Shown here in pieces: positions 27,169-36,549 of a DNA stretch of 64,000 nucleotides. Origin of the DNA: Sideroxydans sp. GTDB lineage: Bacteria; Pseudomonadota; Gammaproteobacteria; Burkholderiales; Gallionellaceae. Made by a program: the position numbers and the translations under genes. The stretch covers positions 1-64,000 of the forward strand of contig JAQTTU010000005.1 of assembly GCA_028710605.1 (NCBI GenBank), read 5' to 3'. Below the pieces are notes generated by a model. That model did no database searches. It was given only the letters and a program-made list of their open reading frames with translations, and was not told where the DNA came from. Position 1 is the first letter of the stretch; each line of letters opens with the position of its first letter.

Positions 27169-28764
27169 ATGAAGAACCTTTCAAATCACTTCGCCACACA
27201 GCAACAACTCATCGCCGCCCTGCGCGAGCCGCGCCGCTATCCGCATGCCGCGAAAAACGTGCGGGTGATTGAGACGCATATTTCGTGGGTGTTGCTGGCC
27301 GGGCGTTTTGCTTACAAGATCAAGAAGGCGGTCAATCTGGGCTTTCTGGATTACACGGAATTGGCGGCGCGGCGCTTTTGTTGCGAAGAGGAAATCAGGC
27401 TCAACCGGCGCACAGCGCCGGATATTTATCTCGACACGGTTGCCATCGGCGGCAGCGCGGATGCGCCGCAATTCGGCGCGCAACCGGCCATCGAATATGC
27501 GGTCAGGATGCGGCGTTTTCCTGCCGGGAAGTTAATGGATAGATTGCTGATGCAAGGTCATGTGACGGCACAACATATCGACCAGTTGGCGGCTGCGATT
27601 TTTCATTTTCACGCGGACATTTCCGTCGTGGATGCAAGCTCTGAATTCGGCACGGCGCAGGCGGTGCGCGCGGCGGCGCTGCAAAATTTCGAGCAGTTGG
27701 CGGCGCAGCTGGACGGCGAAGCTGACAGAGACAACATCACCGCGTTGCAGGCCGCGACTGAAGCAGAATTCCTCGCCTGCAAGGATTTATTCGAGGCGCG
27801 CCGCGCGCAGGGTTTCGTGCGCGAATGCCACGGCGATTTGCATCTGGGCAACATCGTGCTGGCCGGTGACACACCCGTGCCGTTCGATTGCATCGAGTTC
27901 AACCCCGCGTTGCGCTGGGTCGATGTGATGAGCGAGCTGGCGTTTACGGTGATGGATTTGCTGCATCGCCAGCATGCCGATTTTGCCTGGCGTTTGCTGA
28001 ATGCGTATCTGGAAGCGAGCGGCGACTATGCGGGCTTGGCCGTGTTGCGTTTCTATCTCGCCTACCGCGCCACGGTGCGCGCCAAGGTATGCGCCATTCG
28101 CGCCGGGCAGCCCGCTATTGCGCCACGCGCCAAGTCGGATGAACTGGCCGCGTGCCGCAGTTATCTGGCGCTGGCAAGCCAATGTCTGGCGCAGCGTCGC
28201 CCGGCGTTAATCATCACCCACGGCCTGCCCGGTTCGGGCAAGACCACGTTTTCGCAGTTGGCGCTACAACAGTTGGGCGCGATCCGCATCCGCTCCGATG
28301 TCGAGCGCAAGCGCCTGTTCGGGCTGGAGATGTTGGAAAACAGCCGCGCGCGCGGCGCGGATATTTACGGCGCTGAAGCCACGCGGCGCACTTACGCGCA
28401 TTTGCACGAACAAGCGCGCGAGCTGCTGAAGGCGGGGTTCACCGTGATCGTAGATGCCGCCTTCCTCAGGCTGGACGAGCGCGAGATGTTTCGCCGGCTC
28501 GCGCAAAATTTGTCTGTGCCGTTCGCCATCACCTCGCTGTTCGCGCCGGATACCACGTTGCGTGCGCGCATTCAGAAGCGGCGCAACGATGCATCGGAGG
28601 CCGATGTGAAAGTGCTGGAATTGCTGCAAGCGAAACAGCAACCGCTGTCGTCGATCGAGCTTGCCTGCACGGCGCGATTCACCACCGGCGAAGCGCCGAA
28701 CAGCGAACTCAATGCGCAAGGTTGGATTAGACTATCGCGGCTGCTGAACGCGGTTGCACACTAG
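27169..28764 (+). CDS. Bifunctional aminoglycoside phosphotransferase-like / P-loop kinase protein
   Basis: VRECHGDLHLGNIVL...PFDCIEF (APH-like); LIITHGLPGSGKTTFSQLALQQLGAIRIRSDVERKRLFG (P-loop kinase). Confidence 0.85.
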   Translation: MKNLSNHFATQQQLIAALREPRRYPHAAKNVRVIETHISWVLLAGRFAYKIKKAVNLGFLDYTELAARRFCCEEEIRLNRRTAPDIYLDTVAIGGSADAPQFGAQPAIEYAVRMRRFPAGKLMDRLLMQGHVTAQHIDQLAAAIFHFHADISVVDASSEFGTAQAVRAAALQNFEQLAAQLDGEADRDNITALQAATEAEFLACKDLFEARRAQGFVRECHGDLHLGNIVLAGDTPVPFDCIEFNPALRWVDVMSELAFTVMDLLHRQHADFAWRLLNAYLEASGDYAGLAVLRFYLAYRATVRAKVCAIRAGQPAIAPRAKSDELAACRSYLALASQCLAQRRPALIITHGLPGSGKTTFSQLALQQLGAIRIRSDVERKRLFGLEMLENSRARGADIYGAEATRRTYAHLHEQARELLKAGFTVIVDAAFLRLDEREMFRRLAQNLSVPFAITSLFAPDTTLRARIQKRRNDASEADVKVLELLQAKQQPLSSIELACTARFTTGEAPNSELNAQGWIRLSRLLNAVAH

Positions 28765-28788
28765 CTGGACAACGTGCAGAACGGTTTT

Positions 28789-28837
28789 GTAGGTCGGGCT
28801 TTAGCCCGACTTGTCGGGTTAAAACCCGACCTACAAA
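28789..28837. repeat. REP-like palindrome GTAGGTCGGGCTTTAGCCCGAC
   Basis: tgtaggtcgggctttagcccgacttgtcgggttaaaacccgacctacaaa. Confidence 0.85.
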
Positions 28838-28910
28838 GGGTTGTGCATAAGTGCCGTTTAGAGCAATGCATCACACTAATTTTCCATTAACTTTTTCCAG
28901 AGAGGCGATC

Positions 28911-29411
28911 ATGAGACATCAATCACACCCACCCGGATTTCATCTTGTACGCCGCGACCAGTTGTTGCAGGAAGCGCAGCACGACAGCTACAAAAACAAG
29001 GGCAAACTTTCCGAGCCGACGCTGTGTACTGGATGCGGAGCGGTATTCCATGCCGGTCATTGGCAATGGCTGGAAAAACCCGCCAAGGCGCACGAGACCA
29101 CTTGCCCTGCGTGCAGCCGCATCCGCGATAAATTCCCGGCGGGATATGTGTCGCTGGCCGGAGATTTTTTTGCGGCGCACGAAGAGGAAATCAGGAACCT
29201 GATCCAGAACCATGCGGCAAAGGAAAAATCCCAGCACGCCTTGCAGCGCCTCATGGATATCGTGACACTGCCGGTCGGCGCGGTGATCACCACCACCGAC
29301 ATCCATCTGGCGCGCGGCATCGGCGATGCCCTGCACCACGCGTATCAGGGCGAACTGGAGTTCCATTACAACCCGGGCGAAAATCTGTTGCGGGTGAACT
29401 GGACGCGCTGA
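28911..29411 (+). CDS. BCAM0308-type zinc-ribbon protein (hypothetical)
   Basis: CTGCGAVFHAGHWQW...CPACSRIRDKFPAGYVSLAGDFF; purine-rich rbs upstream. Confidence 0.7.
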   Translation: MRHQSHPPGFHLVRRDQLLQEAQHDSYKNKGKLSEPTLCTGCGAVFHAGHWQWLEKPAKAHETTCPACSRIRDKFPAGYVSLAGDFFAAHEEEIRNLIQNHAAKEKSQHALQRLMDIVTLPVGAVITTTDIHLARGIGDALHHAYQGELEFHYNPGENLLRVNWTR

Positions 29412-29464
29412 ACGGGTGTATGTTGCACGCTATCTTGAACTTATCCCATCGTGCAAAACGGCAT

Positions 29465-29536
29465 TGTAGGTCGGGTTTTAACCCGACAGCTTCGACAAGC
29501 GCAGGACGGGCTTGTCGGGTTAAAACCCGACCTACG
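29465..29536. repeat. REP-like palindrome, extended form
   Basis: taggtcgggttttaacccgacagcttcgacaagcgcaggacgggcttgtcgggttaaaacccgaccta. Confidence 0.8.
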
Positions 29537-29544
29537 AAGTTCGC

Positions 29545-30423
29545 ATGAAGAAAATTCTGCCTGTCATTGTTTTGCTGCTGGCCTTATCGTTCGTGCCGTC
29601 CTATGCCGAAGACGGAAAATATCTCGCCATCGCTTTTCAAAGCCAGGTTGATCGCAAGCTCAATGTGCCGCAGGAAGCGCAGGCGCGCTATGCGCAACTG
29701 CTGGAAGCCGCCCTGAAAAATGCGGGCACGCAGATCGCGGCTTCGCAGTACATCCTGGTGCTGGATCGCAACCCGAATGTGCAGGCGATCTTCTTGTACT
29801 GGCTGGATGCGCAGGCGGCATTCAACCGCCCGTATTTCATCGGCGCTTCTCCCGCATCGAGCGGCATGCGCGGCGAATACGATCACTTCATTACCCCGAC
29901 CGGGGTGTTCGATCACTCGCTGGACAACAAGGATTTTCGCGCGGAAGGAACGTATAACGGTTTCGGTATTCGCGGATACGGCCGCCGTGGAATGCGCGTG
30001 TTCGATTTCGGCTGGGTCATGGCCGAGCGCGCCTGGGGGCGCGGCGGACAAAGCCCGATGCGCTTGTTGATGCACGCGACCGACCCGGATCGTTTGGAAA
30101 AGCATCTGGGCAAAACCAACTCGAAAGGCTGCGTGCGTATTCCCGCCACGCTGGATAATTTCATCGACCGCTACGGATTGCTGGATGCCGAGTACGAGCA
30201 GGCGCTGGCGGGCGAGAAGAAATTATGGGTACTGCGTCCCGACCGCATTCCCACGCAATGGTCGGGGCGCTATCTGGTGATTGTCGATTCGGGCAGTTTG
30301 TCGCGCCCGGAATGGTCGCCCGCGCCAATTCCGTTACTGAAACTCAAACCCTCGCTCAAACTCACGCCCGCCGCTTCCGCGCCGCAGCCTGCGGCAAGCA
30401 TGCAAGCCGAACCGGATTGTTGA
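29545..30423 (+). CDS. L,D-transpeptidase-family (YkuD) protein with signal peptide
   Basis: MKKILPVIVLLLALSFVPSYA; LLMHATDPDRLEKHLGKTNSKGCVRIPATLDNFID. Confidence 0.8.
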   Translation: MKKILPVIVLLLALSFVPSYAEDGKYLAIAFQSQVDRKLNVPQEAQARYAQLLEAALKNAGTQIAASQYILVLDRNPNVQAIFLYWLDAQAAFNRPYFIGASPASSGMRGEYDHFITPTGVFDHSLDNKDFRAEGTYNGFGIRGYGRRGMRVFDFGWVMAERAWGRGGQSPMRLLMHATDPDRLEKHLGKTNSKGCVRIPATLDNFIDRYGLLDAEYEQALAGEKKLWVLRPDRIPTQWSGRYLVIVDSGSLSRPEWSPAPIPLLKLKPSLKLTPAASAPQPAASMQAEPDC

Positions 30424-30530
30424 GGCACGGTCGTATGCCGGTATTTCGCCGATAGCCATTTTGGGTGAGCGGGCATTCCTCAAGTATGTAAGAATTACGC
30501 CGATTTTCTCTCCGTCGCACTTTCGAAGGA

Positions 30531-31826
30531 ATGAACATGACGATGCAAAGAACCCAGGGTTATCCGGTGTTGATTATCGGAGCGGGACGCGGCGGTACTG
30601 CGCTGCTGGAAATGTTTCTGGAAGACAATCTGGTGATGGTGGTGGCGATCGCGGATTCCAATCCCGATGCGAGCGGAATCCAACTGGCCAAAAAACGCGG
30701 GATTGCCACCTTCACCGATGCCGTCGAGGCGCTGCAAGCCTGCAAGAATTATCCAGAATGCATCGTCTATAACCTGTCGCACGACGATTCGATTGCCGCA
30801 GAAGCGTTCAAGGTGTTCGGAGATAAGCGGGTGTCCAGCGGCCTTGAGGTCAAGTTGTTCTGGCAGATGGTCACCAACCTGAAGCAGATCAAAGGCGAAT
30901 TGGAGAAGAGTCAGTACCAGTTGCAATCCATCATCCACAACGCGATGGACGGCATCATCATGATTAACGAGAACGGCGATATTCACGGCTTCAATCCGGC
31001 TGCCGAGGAAATCTTCGGTTATTCGCAGCAGGAGATCATCGGCAAAAACGTGAGGATGCTGATGCCGGAGCCGGATCGTAGCGCGCATGACGGTTATCTT
31101 CATCGCTATTTGCAGACCGGGCAGGGCAAGATTCTCGGCGTGCGCGGGCGCGAGGTGACCGCCGTGCGCAAAAACGGCGAAGAGTTTCCGATGGAATTGT
31201 CCGCGTCGGAAATGATGCTGGGCGGACACCGCTATTTTGTCGGCATCATCCGCGACATCACCGAACGCAAACAGGCCGAACAAAGAATCGCGCATCTGGC
31301 GCATTACGATTACCTGACCGACCTGCCCAACCGCGCGTTGTTTCTGGACATGCTCGATCATTCCGTGGCCTTGGCCAAGCGCAACAACCTCAAGCTGTCG
31401 GTGCTGTTTCTCGATCTGGACGGATTCAAAATCATCAACGACACCTTGGGGCACGACGCGGGTGACCTGCTGTTGAAGGAGGTCGCCGAGCGGCTGAAAG
31501 AATCCTTGCGGGTTTCAGACGTGGTGGCGCGGGTGGGCGGCGACGAGTTCATTCTGGTGCTCGACAATATCGAATCGGCTGAAAATGCGGAGCATGTGGC
31601 GGGTAAAATTATCGCCTCGCTGTCGGAGCCGTTCGACTTGATGGGGAATCGGGTGCAGGTGGGAGCCAGCATCGGCATCTCGATTTTCCCCGATAACGAT
31701 ATTGATCCAGACCGGCTGGTCAAACAGGCGGATGAGGCGATGTATCTGGCGAAGAAAAGCGGGAAGAATACCAGCCGCTTTTACCGGGAAGTGGTGGCGG
31801 GAAGACACAGCAAAGAAATTGCATAA
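30531..31826 (+). CDS. Rossmann-fold - PAS - GGDEF diguanylate cyclase
   Basis: VLIIGAGRGGTALLEMF; PAS IIHNAMDGIIMINENGDIHGFNPAAEEIFGYS; RVSDVVARVGGDEF (I-site RxxD five residues before GGDEF). Confidence 0.9.
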   Translation: MNMTMQRTQGYPVLIIGAGRGGTALLEMFLEDNLVMVVAIADSNPDASGIQLAKKRGIATFTDAVEALQACKNYPECIVYNLSHDDSIAAEAFKVFGDKRVSSGLEVKLFWQMVTNLKQIKGELEKSQYQLQSIIHNAMDGIIMINENGDIHGFNPAAEEIFGYSQQEIIGKNVRMLMPEPDRSAHDGYLHRYLQTGQGKILGVRGREVTAVRKNGEEFPMELSASEMMLGGHRYFVGIIRDITERKQAEQRIAHLAHYDYLTDLPNRALFLDMLDHSVALAKRNNLKLSVLFLDLDGFKIINDTLGHDAGDLLLKEVAERLKESLRVSDVVARVGGDEFILVLDNIESAENAEHVAGKIIASLSEPFDLMGNRVQVGASIGISIFPDNDIDPDRLVKQADEAMYLAKKSGKNTSRFYREVVAGRHSKEIA

Positions 31827-31846
31827 ACAACAAACCCAAGAACCTT

Positions 31847-31997
31847 GTTTGCCCGCAGATTACACAGATTCACGCAGATTATCAGAGGCTGATTATCGAG
31901 GGATATTTCACTCGAACGGTATGGCAATGAACTGAGATTGCCTGTTGTTTAATCGGCGTTAATCTGTGTAATCTGCGGGCTGAACTGAGGTTTTAAG
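31847..31997. repeat. CCGCAGATTA-type short-period inverted-repeat element A
   Basis: gcccgcagattacacagattcacgcagatta ... taatctgtgtaatctgcgggc. Confidence 0.8.
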
Positions 31998-32034
31998 ATA
32001 AATACAAAATTTAAGAATAGGATGGAGTTGCACT

Positions 32035-33036
32035 ATGTCGCTTGAACTGGTCTGCCCCGCAGGCAGTCTGCCCGCGCTCAAGGCCGCCGTGGATAACGGA
32101 GCCGACTGCGTGTATTTGGGATTCCGCAACGTCACCAACGCGCGCGCTTTCGCCGGATTGAATTTCGACATGGAAGCCGCCAAAAAAGGCATCGCGTATG
32201 CGCGCGGGCGCGGTTGCAAAGTGTTGCTGGCGCTGAATACTTTTCCGCAAACCACGCTGTGGAATACCTGGCAAAAAGCGGTGGACGATGCGGCGGAACT
32301 GGGCGTGGATGCGCTGATCCTGGCCGACCTCGGCCTGATGCGCTACGCCAGCCGCACTTACCCCAATTTGCGCCTGCACCTTTCCGTGCAAGGCTCGGCC
32401 ACCAATTACGAAGCGATCAATTTCTACCACGAACATTTCGGTATCCAGCGTGCCGTGCTGCCGCGCGTGCTGTCGCTGGCGCAGGTGGAAATGGTCATCA
32501 AAAATACGCCGGTCGAAATCGAGCTGTTCGGTTTCGGCGGCTTGTGCGTGATGGTGGAAGGGCGCTGCGTGCTGTCGTCCTACGCCACCGGCGAATCGCC
32601 TAATACCGCCGGGGTGTGTTCTCCGGCCAAGGCGGTGAGCTGGAAGCAGACACCGAAAGGATTGGAGTCGCGCCTGAACGGCGTGCTGCTCGATCGCTAC
32701 GGTGCGGACGAGAACGCGGGCTATCCCACGTTGTGCAAAGGCCGCTTCACCGTGCAGGATGAAACCTATTACGCGCTGGAAGAACCGACCAGCCTCAACA
32801 CGCTGGAAATGCTGCCCGACATGCTGCGCATGGGGATTGCTGCCATCAAGATCGAAGGCCGCCAACGCAGCCCTGCTTATGTTGAACAAGTCACCCGTGT
32901 CTGGCGTGCCGCGATTGATTCCGCCAAACGCGATGCGGCCAACTATGCCGTGTCACCGGCCTGGATGGCGCAACTGGGCAAACTTTCCGAAGGCCAGCAA
33001 CATACCTTGGGCGCGTATTACCGCCCGTGGAAATAA
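32035..33036 (+). CDS. ubiU: UbiU (peptidase U32-like), O2-independent ubiquinone hydroxylation
   Basis: MSLELVCPAGSLPALKAAVDNGADCVYLGFRN; GLCVMVEGRCVLSSYATGESPNTAGVCSPA; followed by ubiV and ubiT. Confidence 0.92.
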   Translation: MSLELVCPAGSLPALKAAVDNGADCVYLGFRNVTNARAFAGLNFDMEAAKKGIAYARGRGCKVLLALNTFPQTTLWNTWQKAVDDAAELGVDALILADLGLMRYASRTYPNLRLHLSVQGSATNYEAINFYHEHFGIQRAVLPRVLSLAQVEMVIKNTPVEIELFGFGGLCVMVEGRCVLSSYATGESPNTAGVCSPAKAVSWKQTPKGLESRLNGVLLDRYGADENAGYPTLCKGRFTVQDETYYALEEPTSLNTLEMLPDMLRMGIAAIKIEGRQRSPAYVEQVTRVWRAAIDSAKRDAANYAVSPAWMAQLGKLSEGQQHTLGAYYRPWK

Positions 33037-33075
33037 GGCGCGAACTCATGATGAGAACATCTATAACTTTCAATT

Positions 33076-33196
33076 CCGTCATTCCGGCGCAGGCCGGAAT
33101 CCAGCGCATTTATTCAACATGCCTTTGGGTTTTGTCCACCGCTTCGCGGCGGTTTTTTTTCGTTGAACTGGATTCCGGCCTGCGCCGGAATGACGG
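33076..33196. repeat. HSGESRNP/AFAGMT-type palindromic repeat, copy 2 (between ubiU and ubiV)
   Basis: ccgtcattccggcgcaggccggaatccag...ctggattccggcctgcgccggaatgacgg. Confidence 0.85.
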
Positions 33197-33214
33197 GTTC
33201 CCCGAGGTGCAGTT

Positions 33215-34108
33215 ATGAAAATTTCTTTGGGTCCCATCCTCTACTACTGGCCGCGCGAAGCCGTGCGCGACTTCTATGCGCAGGCCGCGAGCTGGCCGGT
33301 GGACATCGTTTATCTGGGCGAAGTGGTGTGTTCGCGCCGCCACGAAATGAATCTCGACGACTGGCTGGAAGTGGCCGGGCAACTGGCCGCCGCAGGCAAG
33401 GAAGTCGTGCTTTCGACACAGGCGCTGGTCGAATCCGAATCCGACCTCAAGGCGATGCGCCGTATTGCCAACAATGCGCGCTTCGCCATCGAAGCCAACG
33501 ATATGGGCGCGGTGCGCCTGTCCGCCGGACGGCCCTTCGTGGCGGGACCGCATCTCAATATGTACAACGGCGCAACGCTGGAGATTCTGGCGGAGCAGGG
33601 CGCCAAGCGCTGGGTGATGCCGGTCGAACAATCGCGCACGCTGTTGCAGCAATTGCTGGCGCAAAAGCCCGCCAACATGGAAACCGAAGTGTTCGTGTAT
33701 GGCCGCCTGCCGCTGGCATTTTCGTCGCGCTGCTTCACCGCGCGCCGTTACAACCTGCCCAAGGACGACTGCCGATTCAAGTGTATGGAACACCCAGGCG
33801 GCATCACGCTCAACACGCGCGAAGGCCAGCCCTTCCTCGCGCTGAACGGCACGCAGACCCAGTCCGCCAGCATTCACAACCTGATCGCCGAGTTGGCAGA
33901 CATGCAACAACTCGGAGTGGACATCGTGCGCATCAGCCCGCAACCGGAACACACCGGGGAAGTGGTCGCGACGTTCAGGAAAATGCTGGATGGCGCAATC
34001 GGCGCCGCCGAGGCACAATCCGCACTCAAGCCGTATCTATTCGATGCACCCTGCGACGGTTACTGGCACGGCGTTTCGGGTATCGAACAATCAAAGGAGG
34101 CAGCATGA
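33215..34108 (+). CDS. ubiV: UbiV (peptidase U32-like)
   Basis: [45 protein letters not shown]; stop overlaps the ubiT start (ATGA). Confidence 0.92.
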   Translation: MKISLGPILYYWPREAVRDFYAQAASWPVDIVYLGEVVCSRRHEMNLDDWLEVAGQLAAAGKEVVLSTQALVESESDLKAMRRIANNARFAIEANDMGAVRLSAGRPFVAGPHLNMYNGATLEILAEQGAKRWVMPVEQSRTLLQQLLAQKPANMETEVFVYGRLPLAFSSRCFTARRYNLPKDDCRFKCMEHPGGITLNTREGQPFLALNGTQTQSASIHNLIAELADMQQLGVDIVRISPQPEHTGEVVATFRKMLDGAIGAAEAQSALKPYLFDAPCDGYWHGVSGIEQSKEAA

Positions 34109-34590
34109 ACCAGAAAGCATTCACAATTCCGCGCCCGTTGAGCCGTTTGATCGAACGCCTGCCCGCGTGGCCGCCGTCGTTCGTGTTCAGCCGCGTGCTC
34201 GATCTGGTGCTGGCCGATGTCATCCGCCACGGCGACCTCGAAGCGCTGTATGGCAAACGCATCGCCATCCACGTCACCGATGCCGGATTGCGCCTGCACT
34301 TCACCATCAGCGCCAGCGGTTTCTCCGCCACCGCCGCACAAGGCAAAGCGCCCGACCTGGCACTCAGCGCCACCGCGCACGACTTCTACCTGCTCGCTAC
34401 CCGCAAGGAAGACCCGGACACTCTGTTCTTCAACCGCCGCCTGGTGGTCGAAGGCGAAACCGAACTGGGACTGGTCGCCAAGAACACCCTCGACGGCATC
34501 GAACTGCCGACACTGGCCGTGCTGCATCCCAACCATCTGCTGGCGCATATCAGGGCGCGCTTGCAACTCGCAAGCCGCGCCAATGCTTGA
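34105..34590 (+). CDS. ubiT: UbiT (SCP2 lipid-binding domain)
   Basis: [26 protein letters not shown]...[29 protein letters not shown]; overlaps ubiV. Confidence 0.88.
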   Translation: MNQKAFTIPRPLSRLIERLPAWPPSFVFSRVLDLVLADVIRHGDLEALYGKRIAIHVTDAGLRLHFTISASGFSATAAQGKAPDLALSATAHDFYLLATRKEDPDTLFFNRRLVVEGETELGLVAKNTLDGIELPTLAVLHPNHLLAHIRARLQLASRANA

Positions 34591-34687
34591 TGTGCGAGGC
34601 ATTGCCTGAAGAGCCAGTATTGACGGGCATCTTCGGGCGGTGTGTTGGAAAGCCAATATCAATGCGGTTCTACAGGTTTAGATCGCT

Positions 34688-35647
34688 CTAATCATCTTTC
34701 ATTGCTAAATGATAGTGATAACCACATAGCCCACCATAATTCTGATCGTCTGATCCAAGAGCTTCGTGACAACAGGCACATTCGTAATATGAAAGACATC
34801 CACCACAGGCTGCGCATAAGTCTTCTTGAATAATGAACGTTTCTTGGTCACACTCAGGGCAGGTACCAATCGGAGAATCGCCTCCATCCTTTACGGCTGA
34901 ATAGATTTCATAATCGAAGCACTCGCCAAGAGCCTCTTCAGCCATCTCGTCTAAGAAATTAACATGCCCACAAGACGAGCACGAAAATTCAATTGACTGG
35001 TATGGCTTTGTTTCGGGGGCAATTGGCTTTACTAATGCCGAGTGGCACTTTGAGCAACGTAGATAGCAAGCCATGGCAGACATGGCATCACTATTCCAGT
35101 CGATAGCATCTGTTGCATTCTTACACTCATCTAGCTCACGTTGGTACACCTCAGCTACTTCAAGAAGTGCGTTCCACGTGTCTTCGCCAAGCAAAATTAC
35201 TGGTTTATATCCAAGCTGACTTGATACGAAATTACTGATAATGATGAATGAGTCCGCTAATAGTTCCTTTAATCGGTCAGCGGATTCGGTTGTGCAGTAG
35301 TGTTCAATATCGTTTCTGATTGCGACAACTTTTTTAAATCGTTTCCAATCAGTTTGAATATTGAGAGAAGTGAATCGCTCCTCAATCTGAGCGACATCAA
35401 CAGTCTTTTTCCCATCACCTCGAAACACAACATTTCCGCTCGCGTCGAATTCTGGTTGAATTCTTTGCTTAATTAGAATCTCGTCAGAACCATCAGGAGA
35501 TAGTTCGCGCAGTTTTTCCTTAAAGAGAAGCAGTATCCCCGCAGTTATGTTTCGAATTGCGGATAGCGCTCTACGTGGATCGTTCGACTGGAAATCCTCG
35601 ATTCCAATTTGAATTGATTGAACTGCATTTGCAAGCACGGTATTCAT
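34688..35647 (-). CDS. HEPN-like domain protein with C-terminal zinc ribbons
   Basis: [12 protein letters not shown] (RNx3H); repeated CxxC clusters (CSKCHS, CSSCGH, CPECDQ, CAACGG); start placed at [10 protein letters not shown]. Confidence 0.65.
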   Translation of the reverse strand: MNTVLANAVQSIQIGIEDFQSNDPRRALSAIRNITAGILLLFKEKLRELSPDGSDEILIKQRIQPEFDASGNVVFRGDGKKTVDVAQIEERFTSLNIQTDWKRFKKVVAIRNDIEHYCTTESADRLKELLADSFIIISNFVSSQLGYKPVILLGEDTWNALLEVAEVYQRELDECKNATDAIDWNSDAMSAMACYLRCSKCHSALVKPIAPETKPYQSIEFSCSSCGHVNFLDEMAEEALGECFDYEIYSAVKDGGDSPIGTCPECDQETFIIQEDLCAACGGCLSYYECACCHEALGSDDQNYGGLCGYHYHLAMKDD

Positions 35648-35779
35648 GTAGGGGGGCTCATGTAATAGGGCAAAGTAATGTGGGTCAGGCCGCTTCTTTC
35701 CTCCAGTTTTGAGGTGGTCGCACGAAGGCACACATGATTTCGGTGTTGATGTGGATGGCGCGATCACTGCGCAACACGG

Positions 35780-36094
35780 CTACTCCTTCGTAAAAGCCAC
35801 CTGAATATCGCGCGTTGTTGCGCCGCTGGCGATGAGCGCGCGCACGATCAAATCCAGCGACACGGACGGATCGCCAGCCTCAATTTTCGCAATGCGCGAT
35901 TGGCTGGATTTCATGCGTTGCGCGAGGTCGATTTGCGAGAGTTTTCGTTTGATGCGTGATTTTTTTACCGCGCTGACGAGCGAGAGTTTGAGTGCGACAA
36001 GTCGCGCTTCTTCATCGCTTAATTGCAAAAAATCTTCCGCATTGCCAACACTCCAACCTTCGGCTTGGAGGCGTTCTAATTTGCTGGTCTTCAT
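35780..36094 (-). CDS. higA: XRE-family antitoxin (HigA-like)
   Basis: KRKLSQIDLAQRMKSSQSRIAKIEAGDPSVSLDLIVRALIASGAT. Confidence 0.82.
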   Translation of the reverse strand: MKTSKLERLQAEGWSVGNAEDFLQLSDEEARLVALKLSLVSAVKKSRIKRKLSQIDLAQRMKSSQSRIAKIEAGDPSVSLDLIVRALIASGATTRDIQVAFTKE

Positions 36095-36110
36095 GGTGTT
36101 TATCCTCCTG

Positions 36111-36479
36111 CTAAATTGATTTGTAGTGTTTCAGTCGCGCCTTGCAAATGTCGATGACCGACTGCGGCGTTTGGTTGGTGGTTTTTGCGAACACTTCAAG
36201 AATTACGATGGCTTCCGAGTCAACGTAATACACGATGCGCCAAGTGCGATTTTCGTCCGGGATTCTCAATTCGTGACATCCGCGACCAATACTGGACATC
36301 GGTCTTGAATGCGGTAGCGATACCTTGATGCCCTCTTGCAGGTGTCGCAATAAAACGCCCGCTTCAATTCTTGCCTCGGCAGAAAAGGGTGGCGTTTTGA
36401 CTTCGCCATGTAGCCATGCCAACGGTTTGCGCTGTTTGTTCACGAGGTTGAGTGTATGTCGGAAATGACATATTCGCAA
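36111..36479 (-). CDS. higB: RelE/HigB-like toxin (Gp49 family)
   Basis: GEVKTPPFSAEARIEAGVLLRHLQEG...GCHELRIPDENRTWRIVYYVDSEAIVILEVFAKTTNQTPQSVI; 5' end uncertain. Confidence 0.82.
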   Translation of the reverse strand: MRICHFRHTLNLVNKQRKPLAWLHGEVKTPPFSAEARIEAGVLLRHLQEGIKVSLPHSRPMSSIGRGCHELRIPDENRTWRIVYYVDSEAIVILEVFAKTTNQTPQSVIDICKARLKHYKSI

Positions 36480-36549
36480 GCATTGTCACCAAGCTCTGCG
36501 CTAATAATCAAAATCATCTGAGCGGCTCGCCAGCACTATTTCTCCGCAC

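Noticed and set aside
27169-28764. Aminoglycoside-resistance gene
   Set aside because: Chromosomal APH-like/kinase fusion of a widespread family; no evidence for drug modification.
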